Positions 32,453 to 39,865 of a stretch of DNA of 64,000 nt are shown here, piece after piece. The translations under genes were made by a program, and so were the position numbers. Within the stretch, counting starts at the first letter, position 1. Each line of letters opens with the position of its first letter. The DNA is taken from positions 1-64,000 of the forward strand of contig DULN01000010.1 in NCBI GenBank assembly GCA_012840355.1. Reading direction: 5' to 3'. The DNA comes from Clostridiales bacterium (GTDB lineage Bacteria; Bacillota; Clostridia; Oscillospirales; CAG-272). A model generated the notes under the pieces. That model saw only the letters and a program-made list of their open reading frames with translations, did no database searches and was not told where the DNA came from.

Positions 32453-32791
32453 GTGGTAGAAAAAGCGAAAATGGCCATGCTGCTCGACTTTTACGGCGAC
32501 GTTTTGACCGACAAGCAGCGCGAGGCTATGGATATGTACTATAACCTCGACTACTCTCTGTCGGAAATAGCCGAAAATACCGGTATTTCGCGCCAAGGCG
32601 TGCGCGACCGGCTGCAAAAAAGCGAGCATATCATCCTTGAGCTAGAGGAAAAGCTGCGGCTATACGAGCGGTTTTGTTCGATGAAAGCCGACATCGAGCG
32701 CATGATAAAGCAGCTTGAGCAGATAAGGAAGCTCGCGCCCGCGGAGATAAGCTCGATTATTGAGATAGCACAAGGCCTTCTTGACAAATAG
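32453..32791 (+). CDS. ylxM: YlxM/UPF0122 helix-turn-helix protein
   Basis: A 112-residue protein with a sigma-factor-4-like helix-turn-helix (LSEIAENTGISRQGVRDRLQKSE) followed by a long helical tail. YlxM lies next to ffh in most Firmicutes and is linked to the signal recognition particle pathway. The start is GTG 8 nt after CAGGAGG. It heads an operon with ffh, rpsP and khpA. Confidence 0.92.
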   Translation: MVEKAKMAMLLDFYGDVLTDKQREAMDMYYNLDYSLSEIAENTGISRQGVRDRLQKSEHIILELEEKLRLYERFCSMKADIERMIKQLEQIRKLAPAEISSIIEIAQGLLDK

Positions 32792-32805
32792 CGGAGTAGT
32801 AGTGT

Positions 32806-34176
32806 ATGTTTTCAAGCTTAGTCGATAAAATGGCGGGCGCCCTTAAGAAGTTTAGGAACAAGGGCAAGCTCACCGAAGCGGATGTGCGCGAAGGGATGCG
32901 CGAGATAAAGCTCGCGCTGCTTGAAGCCGACGTCAACTTCAAAGTGGTGCGCGACTTTGTGGCGAAAGTCACCGAGCGCGCGGTCGGCGCGGAGGTGCTC
33001 GAGAGCCTTGTCCCCGCGCAGCAGATTGTAAAGATAGTCAACGAAGAGCTTATCGCGCTGATGGGCGGCACCGCCGCAAAGCTGAATATTTCGCCAAAGC
33101 CGCCGACGGTTATAATGATGTGCGGGCTTCAGGGCGCGGGCAAGACCACGCACGCGGCAAAACTCGCGTATATGCTTAAAAAGCAGGGCAAGCGCCCGCT
33201 GCTCGTGGCTTGCGACATATACCGCCCCGCAGCGATAAAGCAGCTGCAGATTGTCGGCGAGCAAGCCGGCGTGCCGGTGTTTGAGATGGGGGATAAAACA
33301 AACCCCGTCGAAATCGCGCGCGCAGGCGTCAAGAACGCAACCGACCACGGCAACGACATTGTGATAATCGACACCGCGGGGCGGCTGCACATCGACGAAG
33401 ATATGATGGCGGAGCTTGAGAAAATAAAAGCAGCGGTAAACCCCGCCGAAATATTGCTCGTCGTGGACGCGATGACAGGCCAGGACGCCGTGAACGTTGC
33501 AGAAACTTTCAACCAAAAGCTCGACATCACGGGCGTGATACTCACAAAGCTCGACGGCGACACGCGCGGCGGCGCGGCGCTCTCAGTGCGGTATGTCACC
33601 GGCAAGCCTATAAAATTTGTCGGCACCGGCGAGAAAATCGACAAGCTCGAGCAGTTTTACCCCGAACGCATGGCGTCGCGCATACTTGGCATGGGCGACG
33701 TGCTTTCGCTGATTGAAAAGGCGGAGCAAGCGTACGACGAAAAGAAAGCGGCGGAGCTAGAGCGTAAGCTGCGCGAGCAGTCGTTTACGCTTGACGACTT
33801 TCTCGAACAGTTCAGGCAGCTTAAGTCCATGGGCTCGATCGAACAGCTACTCTCGATGATGCCCGGCATAAAGCCGAGCGACCTTGAGGGCGCCAAGATC
33901 GACGAGCGCGCTATCGACCGCATGGAAGCAATAATCCTTTCGATGACGCCGGAGGAGCGCGCGAAGCCCGAGATAATAAACGCCTCGCGCAAGCGCCGCA
34001 TCGCGATGGGCAGCGGCAACTCGGTCGAGGCGGTGAACAAGCTCCTTCGCCAGTTCGAGATGACCCAAAAGATGATGAAGCAGTTTGCTACAATGCCGCG
34101 AGGGCTTGGAAAGCTCGCGGGCATGAGAATCCCGAAAGCCGCGCAAAAGTCTCAAAAGAAGAAAAAACGTAAATAA
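32806..34176 (+). CDS. ffh: Signal recognition particle protein Ffh
   Basis: Ffh binds signal sequences and 4.5S RNA and docks with FtsY to deliver proteins to SecYEG. The 456-residue protein has the N helical bundle, the G1 motif GLQGAGKTT (107-115), the DTAGR motif, the TKLDGDTRGG motif, and a C-terminal methionine-rich M domain ending in a basic tail (KSQKKKKRK). It starts 14 nt after ylxM. Confidence 0.98.
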   Translation: MFSSLVDKMAGALKKFRNKGKLTEADVREGMREIKLALLEADVNFKVVRDFVAKVTERAVGAEVLESLVPAQQIVKIVNEELIALMGGTAAKLNISPKPPTVIMMCGLQGAGKTTHAAKLAYMLKKQGKRPLLVACDIYRPAAIKQLQIVGEQAGVPVFEMGDKTNPVEIARAGVKNATDHGNDIVIIDTAGRLHIDEDMMAELEKIKAAVNPAEILLVVDAMTGQDAVNVAETFNQKLDITGVILTKLDGDTRGGAALSVRYVTGKPIKFVGTGEKIDKLEQFYPERMASRILGMGDVLSLIEKAEQAYDEKKAAELERKLREQSFTLDDFLEQFRQLKSMGSIEQLLSMMPGIKPSDLEGAKIDERAIDRMEAIILSMTPEERAKPEIINASRKRRIAMGSGNSVEAVNKLLRQFEMTQKMMKQFATMPRGLGKLAGMRIPKAAQKSQKKKKRK

Positions 34177-34206
34177 ATTTATATATACCGGAGGATTAAT
34201 TTTCAA

Positions 34207-34452
34207 ATGGCAGTTAAAATCAGACTCAAACGCATGGGCGCGAAGAAATCGCCTTTCTACAGGATTGTCGTCGCCGATTCACGCTTCCCCCGCGACGGTA
34301 GGGTTATAGAGGAAATCGGTTACTACAACCCCCTTACCGAGCCGGTTGTCGTTAACATCGACGCTGAGAAGGCGAAAAAGTGGATAGCCAACGGCGCACA
34401 GCCGACCGAAACGGTCCGTTCGCTGTTGAAAAAGCAGAATATTATCGAGTAA
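34207..34452 (+). CDS. rpsP: 30S ribosomal protein S16
   Basis: An 81-residue protein beginning [32 protein letters not shown], the S16 hallmark. A GGAGG site lies before the ATG. It is part of the conserved ffh-rpsP-khpA order of Firmicutes. Confidence 0.97.
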   Translation: MAVKIRLKRMGAKKSPFYRIVVADSRFPRDGRVIEEIGYYNPLTEPVVVNIDAEKAKKWIANGAQPTETVRSLLKKQNIIE

Positions 34453-34468
34453 CCGATAAGCTGAAAAA

Positions 34469-34714
34469 ATGGCAGATTTAAAACAGGTCTTAAACGATAT
34501 CGCGGAGGCGCTGGTCGACCGTCCGGATGAGGTCTCCATTGAGGAGGAAACCGAAGGCGACGAGGTCACGCTATACCTCAGCGTGGCTGCCGGCGATATG
34601 GGCAAGGTGATAGGCAAAAACGGCCGAATCGCGAAAGCGATACGCACGGTGATGAAAGCCGCCGCGAGCGCGTCCGGCCGAAAAGTGAACGTCGAAATCG
34701 TCGACAAAGAATAA
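34469..34714 (+). CDS. khpA: KH-domain RNA-binding protein KhpA (YlqC)
   Basis: An 81-residue single KH-domain protein. The KH core GKVIGKNGRIAKAIRTVMKAA has the GxxG loop (GKNG). KhpA works with KhpB in cell-size and RNA control in Firmicutes. It follows rpsP by 16 nt, and the terminator at 34712-34746 ends the operon. Confidence 0.93.
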   Translation: MADLKQVLNDIAEALVDRPDEVSIEEETEGDEVTLYLSVAAGDMGKVIGKNGRIAKAIRTVMKAAASASGRKVNVEIVDKE

Positions 34715-34746
34715 AAGGGATACGCATAGCCGTATCCCTTTTTATT
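34712..34746 (+). terminator. Terminator of the ylxM-ffh-rpsP-khpA operon
   Basis: AAAGGGATACG with CGTATCCCTTT (34714-34741) forms an 11-bp stem followed by T and AT-rich sequence. Confidence 0.85.
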
Positions 34747-34769
34747 ATTTTATTATCGCGCCAGGTGGA

Positions 34770-37415
34770 TCAGTAAATAAGAAGCACCGAGTGCAGCCGC
34801 ACAATCATCTCGACGGCGTCGGCAAACGTTACCGCCGCTTTCGGCGCGAAGTAGTCGCCCGCGTCAAGCACGCCGTAGGACTGCAGGCAGCGCACCGCAG
34901 TGAGCGCGGATTGGCTTATTTCCTTCTCGTCGCGGTACGGCTCGTACATCTTCACCGGGAGAGCGTAGACAGAGGTGTAATCGGTCTTGTATTTTGCGAT
35001 TATCGCGTCTATTTCTGCGCGCTCGTTAGCGGTTGCGGTGGGGTCGAAAATATAAACCGCGGTGTCGATTCGGAAAGTTTCGATAATTTTCTCGCGGTAG
35101 GAACTCGCAAGGTTCTCGTCGTTCGGGTCTTTGAGTATAAAGTACGCCCTCAAAAGCTGCTGTTCTTCAGGTGTCGCAAGGCTGTAGAGGTACTCAAACT
35201 CTTTTTTGCCGAGCATCGAGTAGACGGCGACCCTGCCGTCGTCGCGCGTGAACGAATACTCGCGCATCGGCAGTATGCTGGGCGACAGCGAGAGGTAATC
35301 GAACCCGCATTTCGCCTGGTCATGAGCCATCATCTCATATGTATATGAAGAATTCTCAAGCAGGCGGATTGTCAGCTCGGCTGCATAGCTTTCGTCGGGC
35401 TGCTCCGTAAGGATATACATCTGTGTGTCGGGGTAGTCGGGGTTATAAAAAGGCGTATAAAGCGCGGCGATTTCAGCTTTCAGCGCCGGGTCGGAAATTG
35501 TGCCGAGCAGGTTAGAATGGTAGCTGTCAGCCGGCAGCACCTGCGGGAGCAGGGGCGGCACGGTCGCTATGAACTTCTCGTATCCCTGCGCGTCGGCGAC
35601 GCTCGCGAGCTGCTGGTATGCGTTAAAGTCAAGCGCGTCGCTGGTATAATCGAGCAGCATAATGCGCTCGCGCCTGCTGGCGTATGGGTCAAACGAGTAA
35701 AGCGGGAAGATAACGCATAGCGGCGAGTTTTGCATCAGCGCCAGCGAAGCGTCGTCTTTTTTGTACTGTCGGTTGCCAGACGCATCGACCGTGTACACCG
35801 ATTTCAGCGAGAAAAACGCCTCCAGCTTGCGCCTTGCCGAGCTGTTTTCGAGAATCCCGTGCGCGTAATCATAATCGCTTTGCGAAAGGATTTGCGGCAC
35901 CATGTCGGCTGCGACAAGCTCGTCGCGCTGGGCAAGCAAAAGCATTGCGTTCAAAAGAAACGCCGCCTCTTCGCGCGTTATCGGGTTTTTCGGGTGAATC
36001 GAGCTGATAAACCCGGTATACAGCTTCGGGAGCAGCGTCCTGTATGGCGCTTTTATCATCTCCTCTAGCACCGAGTCTGCGCCCGCCGCCCGCATGGCTT
36101 GGATTCTGGTCCTAACCGGCAGCGGCAGGTCCGCGGAGTCGAGCGCCAAAAGCACAGTTTCGATAAACCCCCGCACCGTGAGTGCCGAGTCGGGCTCGGG
36201 CATGTCAATCTGCGAACCGGCAAGCAGGTTCCTATATTTTATAAGGTAGTTTGCGCGGTGGTCGGCGGTTTTAACCGCCCCGATGGGGTTTGTGAGGCAT
36301 AATGCCGCAATCGCGCCGGCGACGCACAGGCTGAAAATTTTAAGCGGCATCGCGTTTTTTTTGCCGCGCGCGCTAATAAAGCTTAGCCTGCGTATAAGCT
36401 GCCGGCCCGCTTTCGACATCGCGGGCGATGCGGCGGGGGCGGCGCCGCCATTAGGTTTGTCGCATACCGAAGAGTAGAGCAGCTCGGCATATTTCGCCGA
36501 GCAAAGCCCAAACCTCGAAAGCGCGATATGGTCGCAAAGCAGTTCGGCGTCTTCGCGCACATGGCTGAACGCGTACCATACCAGCGGGTTAAACCAGTAA
36601 AGGCATGAAAGCGCGCCGTAGAAGAAATTTTTAAGGTTGTCGCGCCTGTAAAGATGGGTCAGCTCATGGGCCAAAACCATCGCGTACTCGCGGCTCGTTG
36701 CCCCGCCGGGGCGCCGCTTGGGGCGAAGGCTTTTGTCTATAATAACCGCCGGCGAAAATACGCCGAGCAACATAGACCGGTCGCCCCAGTAAATTTTCAC
36801 TTTGCGCTTTATGCGGTAAGCCGCGAGGATAAACTCGGCCTCGTCGAGCACTTCCTTGTCGCGGCAAGGCAAAACACGGCGGAGCACGCCCCGTCGCTGG
36901 ACTTGGTATTTAACAAGCCCGAGCGCCAAAAACAAAGCCGAAACCGAGCCCCATGCCAGATAAACGATTAGGTTTTCGGTCAAAACGACCCGGTGCCTTA
37001 TGTCAAATACGACAGAATACCCGCTCGCGGTATCTATCGTATCGATAACGCCATAGGGGCTAGCTGACGAACCTTCCCTGTCCTTGCCGTCGCCGGATGG
37101 CTCGTGCTCACTTTGGCTGGAGAGGTTCTCGCTGTCGAGCCGGCCGCTGCCTTCGGACGGTATCACGTAAAGCTCGGACGCCTTTTCGCCGCTTAATTCA
37201 AATGAGAGGGAAGCGAAGTTGTCAAACACATTGAAAAGGGACAACCGGCTCTGCGGGAGTACCGGGAAAAGGAGCCTGACCACAAGAAGCAGCCATATAT
37301 AATAATGAAAATATGGCGAAAGTCTTCGGCCCGCTACCTTTTTAAAAGCCAAAATCAGCGCGATTGTGCAACCCGACATTATCGCCAGCATGGCGAAAGT
37401 CGAGAGTGCGGTCAA
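34770..37415 (-). CDS. BlaR1/MecR1-family M56 membrane protease with SLH-like C-terminal region
   Basis: An 881-residue sensor-protease. The N-terminal half has helices at about 10-30 and 38-52, further ones near 150-170, and a last one near 370 (numbered from GTG 37424). The zinc protease motif HELTH with RRDNLKNFF and the late LLCDHIALSRFG are those of BlaR1/MecR1. After the last helix, where BlaR1 has a penicillin-binding domain, there are about 500 extracytoplasmic residues without SxxK-type motifs. Two stretches there (near PKNPITREEAAFLLNAML and at the C-terminus, FAPKAAVTFADAVEMIVRL) look like S-layer homology motifs. TTG 37415 suits the AAGGAG site 9 nt upstream; GTG 37424 overlaps the blaI stop but abuts that site. 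Confidence 0.82.
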   Translation of the reverse strand: MTALSTFAMLAIMSGCTIALILAFKKVAGRRLSPYFHYYIWLLLVVRLLFPVLPQSRLSLFNVFDNFASLSFELSGEKASELYVIPSEGSGRLDSENLSSQSEHEPSGDGKDREGSSASPYGVIDTIDTASGYSVVFDIRHRVVLTENLIVYLAWGSVSALFLALGLVKYQVQRRGVLRRVLPCRDKEVLDEAEFILAAYRIKRKVKIYWGDRSMLLGVFSPAVIIDKSLRPKRRPGGATSREYAMVLAHELTHLYRRDNLKNFFYGALSCLYWFNPLVWYAFSHVREDAELLCDHIALSRFGLCSAKYAELLYSSVCDKPNGGAAPAASPAMSKAGRQLIRRLSFISARGKKNAMPLKIFSLCVAGAIAALCLTNPIGAVKTADHRANYLIKYRNLLAGSQIDMPEPDSALTVRGFIETVLLALDSADLPLPVRTRIQAMRAAGADSVLEEMIKAPYRTLLPKLYTGFISSIHPKNPITREEAAFLLNAMLLLAQRDELVAADMVPQILSQSDYDYAHGILENSSARRKLEAFFSLKSVYTVDASGNRQYKKDDASLALMQNSPLCVIFPLYSFDPYASRRERIMLLDYTSDALDFNAYQQLASVADAQGYEKFIATVPPLLPQVLPADSYHSNLLGTISDPALKAEIAALYTPFYNPDYPDTQMYILTEQPDESYAAELTIRLLENSSYTYEMMAHDQAKCGFDYLSLSPSILPMREYSFTRDDGRVAVYSMLGKKEFEYLYSLATPEEQQLLRAYFILKDPNDENLASSYREKIIETFRIDTAVYIFDPTATANERAEIDAIIAKYKTDYTSVYALPVKMYEPYRDEKEISQSALTAVRCLQSYGVLDAGDYFAPKAAVTFADAVEMIVRLHSVLLIY

Positions 37416-37420
37416 GCGGC

Positions 37421-37807
37421 TCACTCCTTATCGACTATTTCGGCCAGGATCCTTTTTATCTCTTTCTTCTCGCGTTCGTCGAGGTTGCCGTCGCGCACAA
37501 GCGCGGCTATGTACTGGGACGGCGAGTTGTCGAAAATCCTTCTGACGAAAGACTTAACTTCGTTTGCTATGCACTCTTCTTTGCTCAAAGCGGGCGAGTA
37601 ACGGTAAACGCCGGTGGTGCGGTCAGCCGTTACGGCGCCCTTCGTTATAAGCCTAACCAAAAGCGTGCGGATGGTCGTGTAGCTCCACATGTTATTTTCG
37701 TCGAGCGCGCGGACAATCTCGCCAAGCGTCATGCCCCGCTCGGTGGAATTGCTCCAAAGCGCTTTCATAATTTCCCATTCTGCGTCGGAAATTTTGATGC
37801 GTTTCAT
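37421..37807 (-). CDS. BlaI/MecI/CopY-family repressor
   Basis: A 128-residue winged-helix repressor: SDAEWEIMKALW, then TTIRTLLVRLITKGAV, then the dimerisation segment. In the classical pathway BlaR1 cleaves this protein to relieve repression. The ATG at 37807 is preferred over a longer start because family homology begins there. The stop codon overlaps the upstream end of the sensor gene. No beta-lactamase gene lies in the window. Confidence 0.93.
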   Translation of the reverse strand: MKRIKISDAEWEIMKALWSNSTERGMTLGEIVRALDENNMWSYTTIRTLLVRLITKGAVTADRTTGVYRYSPALSKEECIANEVKSFVRRIFDNSPSQYIAALVRDGNLDEREKKEIKRILAEIVDKE

Positions 37808-37866
37808 ACCGAATCCCACTTTCTGCAAAAAAATTTGCTTTAGCCGAAATGGTTTATTGTTTGATT

Positions 37867-37895
37867 AATGATACCACACATACAAACCGAAGTCA
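37867..37895 (-). promoter_or_regulatory. Sigma-A promoter for the BlaI-BlaR1-type pair
   Basis: On the minus strand TTGACT, 17 nt, TATCAT. The gap 37808-38120 otherwise holds only AT-rich sequence and the inverted repeat at 37921-37941. Confidence 0.65.
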
Positions 37896-37920
37896 AGGCG
37901 TATAAAAATTTAATTATATA

Positions 37921-37941
37921 AAAGCGAAATTATATCGCTTT
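37921..37941. promoter_or_regulatory. Inverted repeat in the divergent region
   Basis: AAAGCGA (37921-37927) and TCGCTTT (37935-37941) are perfect arms around 7 nt. A TTGACA overlaps its right end (37940-37945), pointing towards the beta-helix gene. Possibly an operator. Confidence 0.4.
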
Positions 37942-38120
37942 GACAAAAAACTTAGGATAAAAAGTAAAAATATCCCCCGCGGCGAAACAATTGCTAGCGG
38001 TTTTATACACTTAGTTATCACACAACATGGATAAAAAATTAACACATGTTTTAAACTCGGTCTATAACTTCTTGGTAAAATATCAATAATCTATTAACAA
38101 GCTACGGAGAGGCAGCCGTT

Positions 38121-39077
38121 ATGCGTGAATATAAATGCAAATCGCGCAGTGGGTATGTTTTAATAAAAATAGGCGCGCTTTTGGCGCTTATGCTTGCCGC
38201 CGCGCTAATCGCCGCGGTCCCGGCGTCCGCGGCAGAGCGCATCACCGAAACGGTGAGCCTTGCAAACGCACGGAAAAACGAGCGCGGCCCGGGATATTTT
38301 TGGGACAATATAAACGACACCCTCACGCTCAATGGGCTTAATATAGAAACCGACGACGAGTACGGGTTAAAACTCCCGGACAACGCGACGGTAATACTTG
38401 TAGGCGACAACAAGATAACCGCGTCGAAAGTGGCGCTGCTGACCACCGGCACGACGATTTTCAAAGGCAACGGTACGCTTACCCTCACCGCCGGCGAGGC
38501 GGGAATAATGCTTGCCGACCCGACGACGCTCGGCAAAGTGTCGTTTCTTTCCGGCAGGTACAAAATTAACAGCCGGGGAGACGGGATATATTCCGATAAG
38601 GTAAAGCTTTATATCGCCGGCGGCGAGTTCGATATCAGCAGCGACGGTTACGCGATAAAAGGCCCGACGGTCGAGATAAACGACGCGAAAGTGAAGGCTA
38701 AAGGCGCGATTTACTCGTTTGAGCCGCTTGTTATAAACAACGCCGAACTCGAAGCTACATCAATCTCCGGCGACGACGCGCTGCAGACCGGCAAAGAATT
38801 TCGGTTTTCAAACATTAAGCTTTATGCTGGTGCCGACTCAGGCTCGGCGGCGGAAGTGCCGGACAGGGCATATTCCGGCGGGGCTTTTGTTAAGACCACC
38901 CCGACATATGTCGAGCGCAAATACAGCGTCGTGTTTGGCGGCAATGTCCCCGCGTGGGTTGACTACGTGGTCTTCCTTGGGGCAGGCGCGGGCATAGCCG
39001 CGACGATAGCGGTGCCATTACTAATAAAAAGGAAAAAATACCTAAAGCGCCTTGAGCAGCTTAAGGCAGCAAAATAA
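38121..39077 (+). CDS. Secreted beta-helix protein with C-terminal membrane anchor
   Basis: A 318-residue protein with a signal peptide (cleaved near VPASAAE) and repeating short strands (GNGTLTLTAGEAGI, GGEFDISSDGYAIKG) of a parallel beta-helix, related in style to the Cthe_2159/DUF4353 type seen at 6539-7786. A final hydrophobic helix near 282-305 with a basic tail (KRKKYLKRLEQL) would anchor it in the membrane. GGAGAG precedes the ATG. Function is unknown; a surface polymer-binding role is a guess. It is separated from the pilus operon by 210 nt. Confidence 0.75.
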   Translation: MREYKCKSRSGYVLIKIGALLALMLAAALIAAVPASAAERITETVSLANARKNERGPGYFWDNINDTLTLNGLNIETDDEYGLKLPDNATVILVGDNKITASKVALLTTGTTIFKGNGTLTLTAGEAGIMLADPTTLGKVSFLSGRYKINSRGDGIYSDKVKLYIAGGEFDISSDGYAIKGPTVEINDAKVKAKGAIYSFEPLVINNAELEATSISGDDALQTGKEFRFSNIKLYAGADSGSAAEVPDRAYSGGAFVKTTPTYVERKYSVVFGGNVPAWVDYVVFLGAGAGIAATIAVPLLIKRKKYLKRLEQLKAAK

Positions 39078-39195
39078 TAAAAAACCGCGGTCCTGCGTCT
39101 TTTTGAATTTGTAATTCCATTACCTGCCATTATCAGGTATAGAATGACAGTATTCACTATTTCTGCATGAATATTAGAAAAATTTTGTATTATTA

Positions 39196-39224
39196 TTGAC
39201 AATAATTGAAAGCCATGTTAGAAT
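39196..39224 (+). promoter_or_regulatory. Sigma-A promoter of the type IV pilus operon
   Basis: TTGACA (39196-39201), 17-nt spacer, TAGAAT (39219-39224). A 5-bp inverted repeat GCCAT/ATGGC (39212-39227) brackets the -10 box. The start of transcription lies about 55 nt before the first ATG. Confidence 0.75.
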
Positions 39225-39286
39225 GGCAACTAATAAATACTAATTTTTTGCAATAAGAAAATGTCTGAAGGGATTTGTGTGGGCTT

Positions 39287-39823
39287 ATGACAGAAGGTAG
39301 CAAAAACCCCCCTTCGCGCGGGCCTAGTTTTGGGGACGCAAAGCTCCCGGTGAGGAAAAAGATACCCGGCGGCATTGCTAGAAATAAACTGTTTTTGTTT
39401 ATTTTTATGCCGCTGATGCTTGTGGTATCAGGCGTAACCTTGTTTTTTATTTTCAAAGCGATAAACGGTGAGCCGATACTGCCGGTGTCGGGGAATGAAA
39501 ATTATGTGTATGTGCTCCCCATGTCGGAGCGTGAAGCGTCGCCCGCCGAAAAATCAGGAAAAAATCCCTTTGCGACAGCTGGTGTCGGCATTTCGCCGGT
39601 TGCTCTTGAGGGCGTAATGTATAATCCGGACGGTACATCGTACGCGATACTCAAATCGTCGAACGCCACATATGTAAAAACCGTTGGCGAAGAGATCGGC
39701 GATACCGGCTGGGTGCTCAGCGAGATTGCCGAGGACTTTGTTAAGGTAACGAAAGACGAGATAACCGAAGTTTTGACATTGGCGCCTGACATATCCGGAA
39801 TAAATATCGTGCCCGAGTCCTAA
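39287..39823 (+). CDS. PilP/GspC-like pilus alignment protein
   Basis: A 178-residue single-pass membrane protein. A proline-rich cytoplasmic N-terminus is followed by a helix (near 35-56) and a folded C-terminal part beginning NPFATAGVGISPVALEGVM with the strand order of the PilP/GspC homology-region domain (VKTVGEEIGDTGWVLSEIAEDFVKV). In diderm bacteria PilP bridges PilNO to the secretin PilQ. Here it stands directly before the PilQ-like gene, keeping the PilP-PilQ order. The ATG at 39287 is chosen over a GTG at 39275, behind GAAGGGA. Assignment is by fold-level similarity and context. Confidence 0.75.
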   Translation: MTEGSKNPPSRGPSFGDAKLPVRKKIPGGIARNKLFLFIFMPLMLVVSGVTLFFIFKAINGEPILPVSGNENYVYVLPMSEREASPAEKSGKNPFATAGVGISPVALEGVMYNPDGTSYAILKSSNATYVKTVGEEIGDTGWVLSEIAEDFVKVTKDEITEVLTLAPDISGINIVPES

Positions 39824-39865
39824 GCTATTAGGAACGCATTAAAAATACATAAGGGAAATGTGGTT

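Noticed and set aside
32436-32458. Sequence before ylxM (GGAGGCGTGGCTGAGTGG) looks like the 5' end of a tRNA-Ser
   Set aside because: No anticodon arm, T-arm or 3' acceptor follows; it is the Shine-Dalgarno site and GTG start region of ylxM.
37807-38121. A beta-lactamase or other regulated target next to BlaI/BlaR1
   Set aside because: Only a secreted beta-helix protein follows divergently; no SxxK enzyme is encoded.
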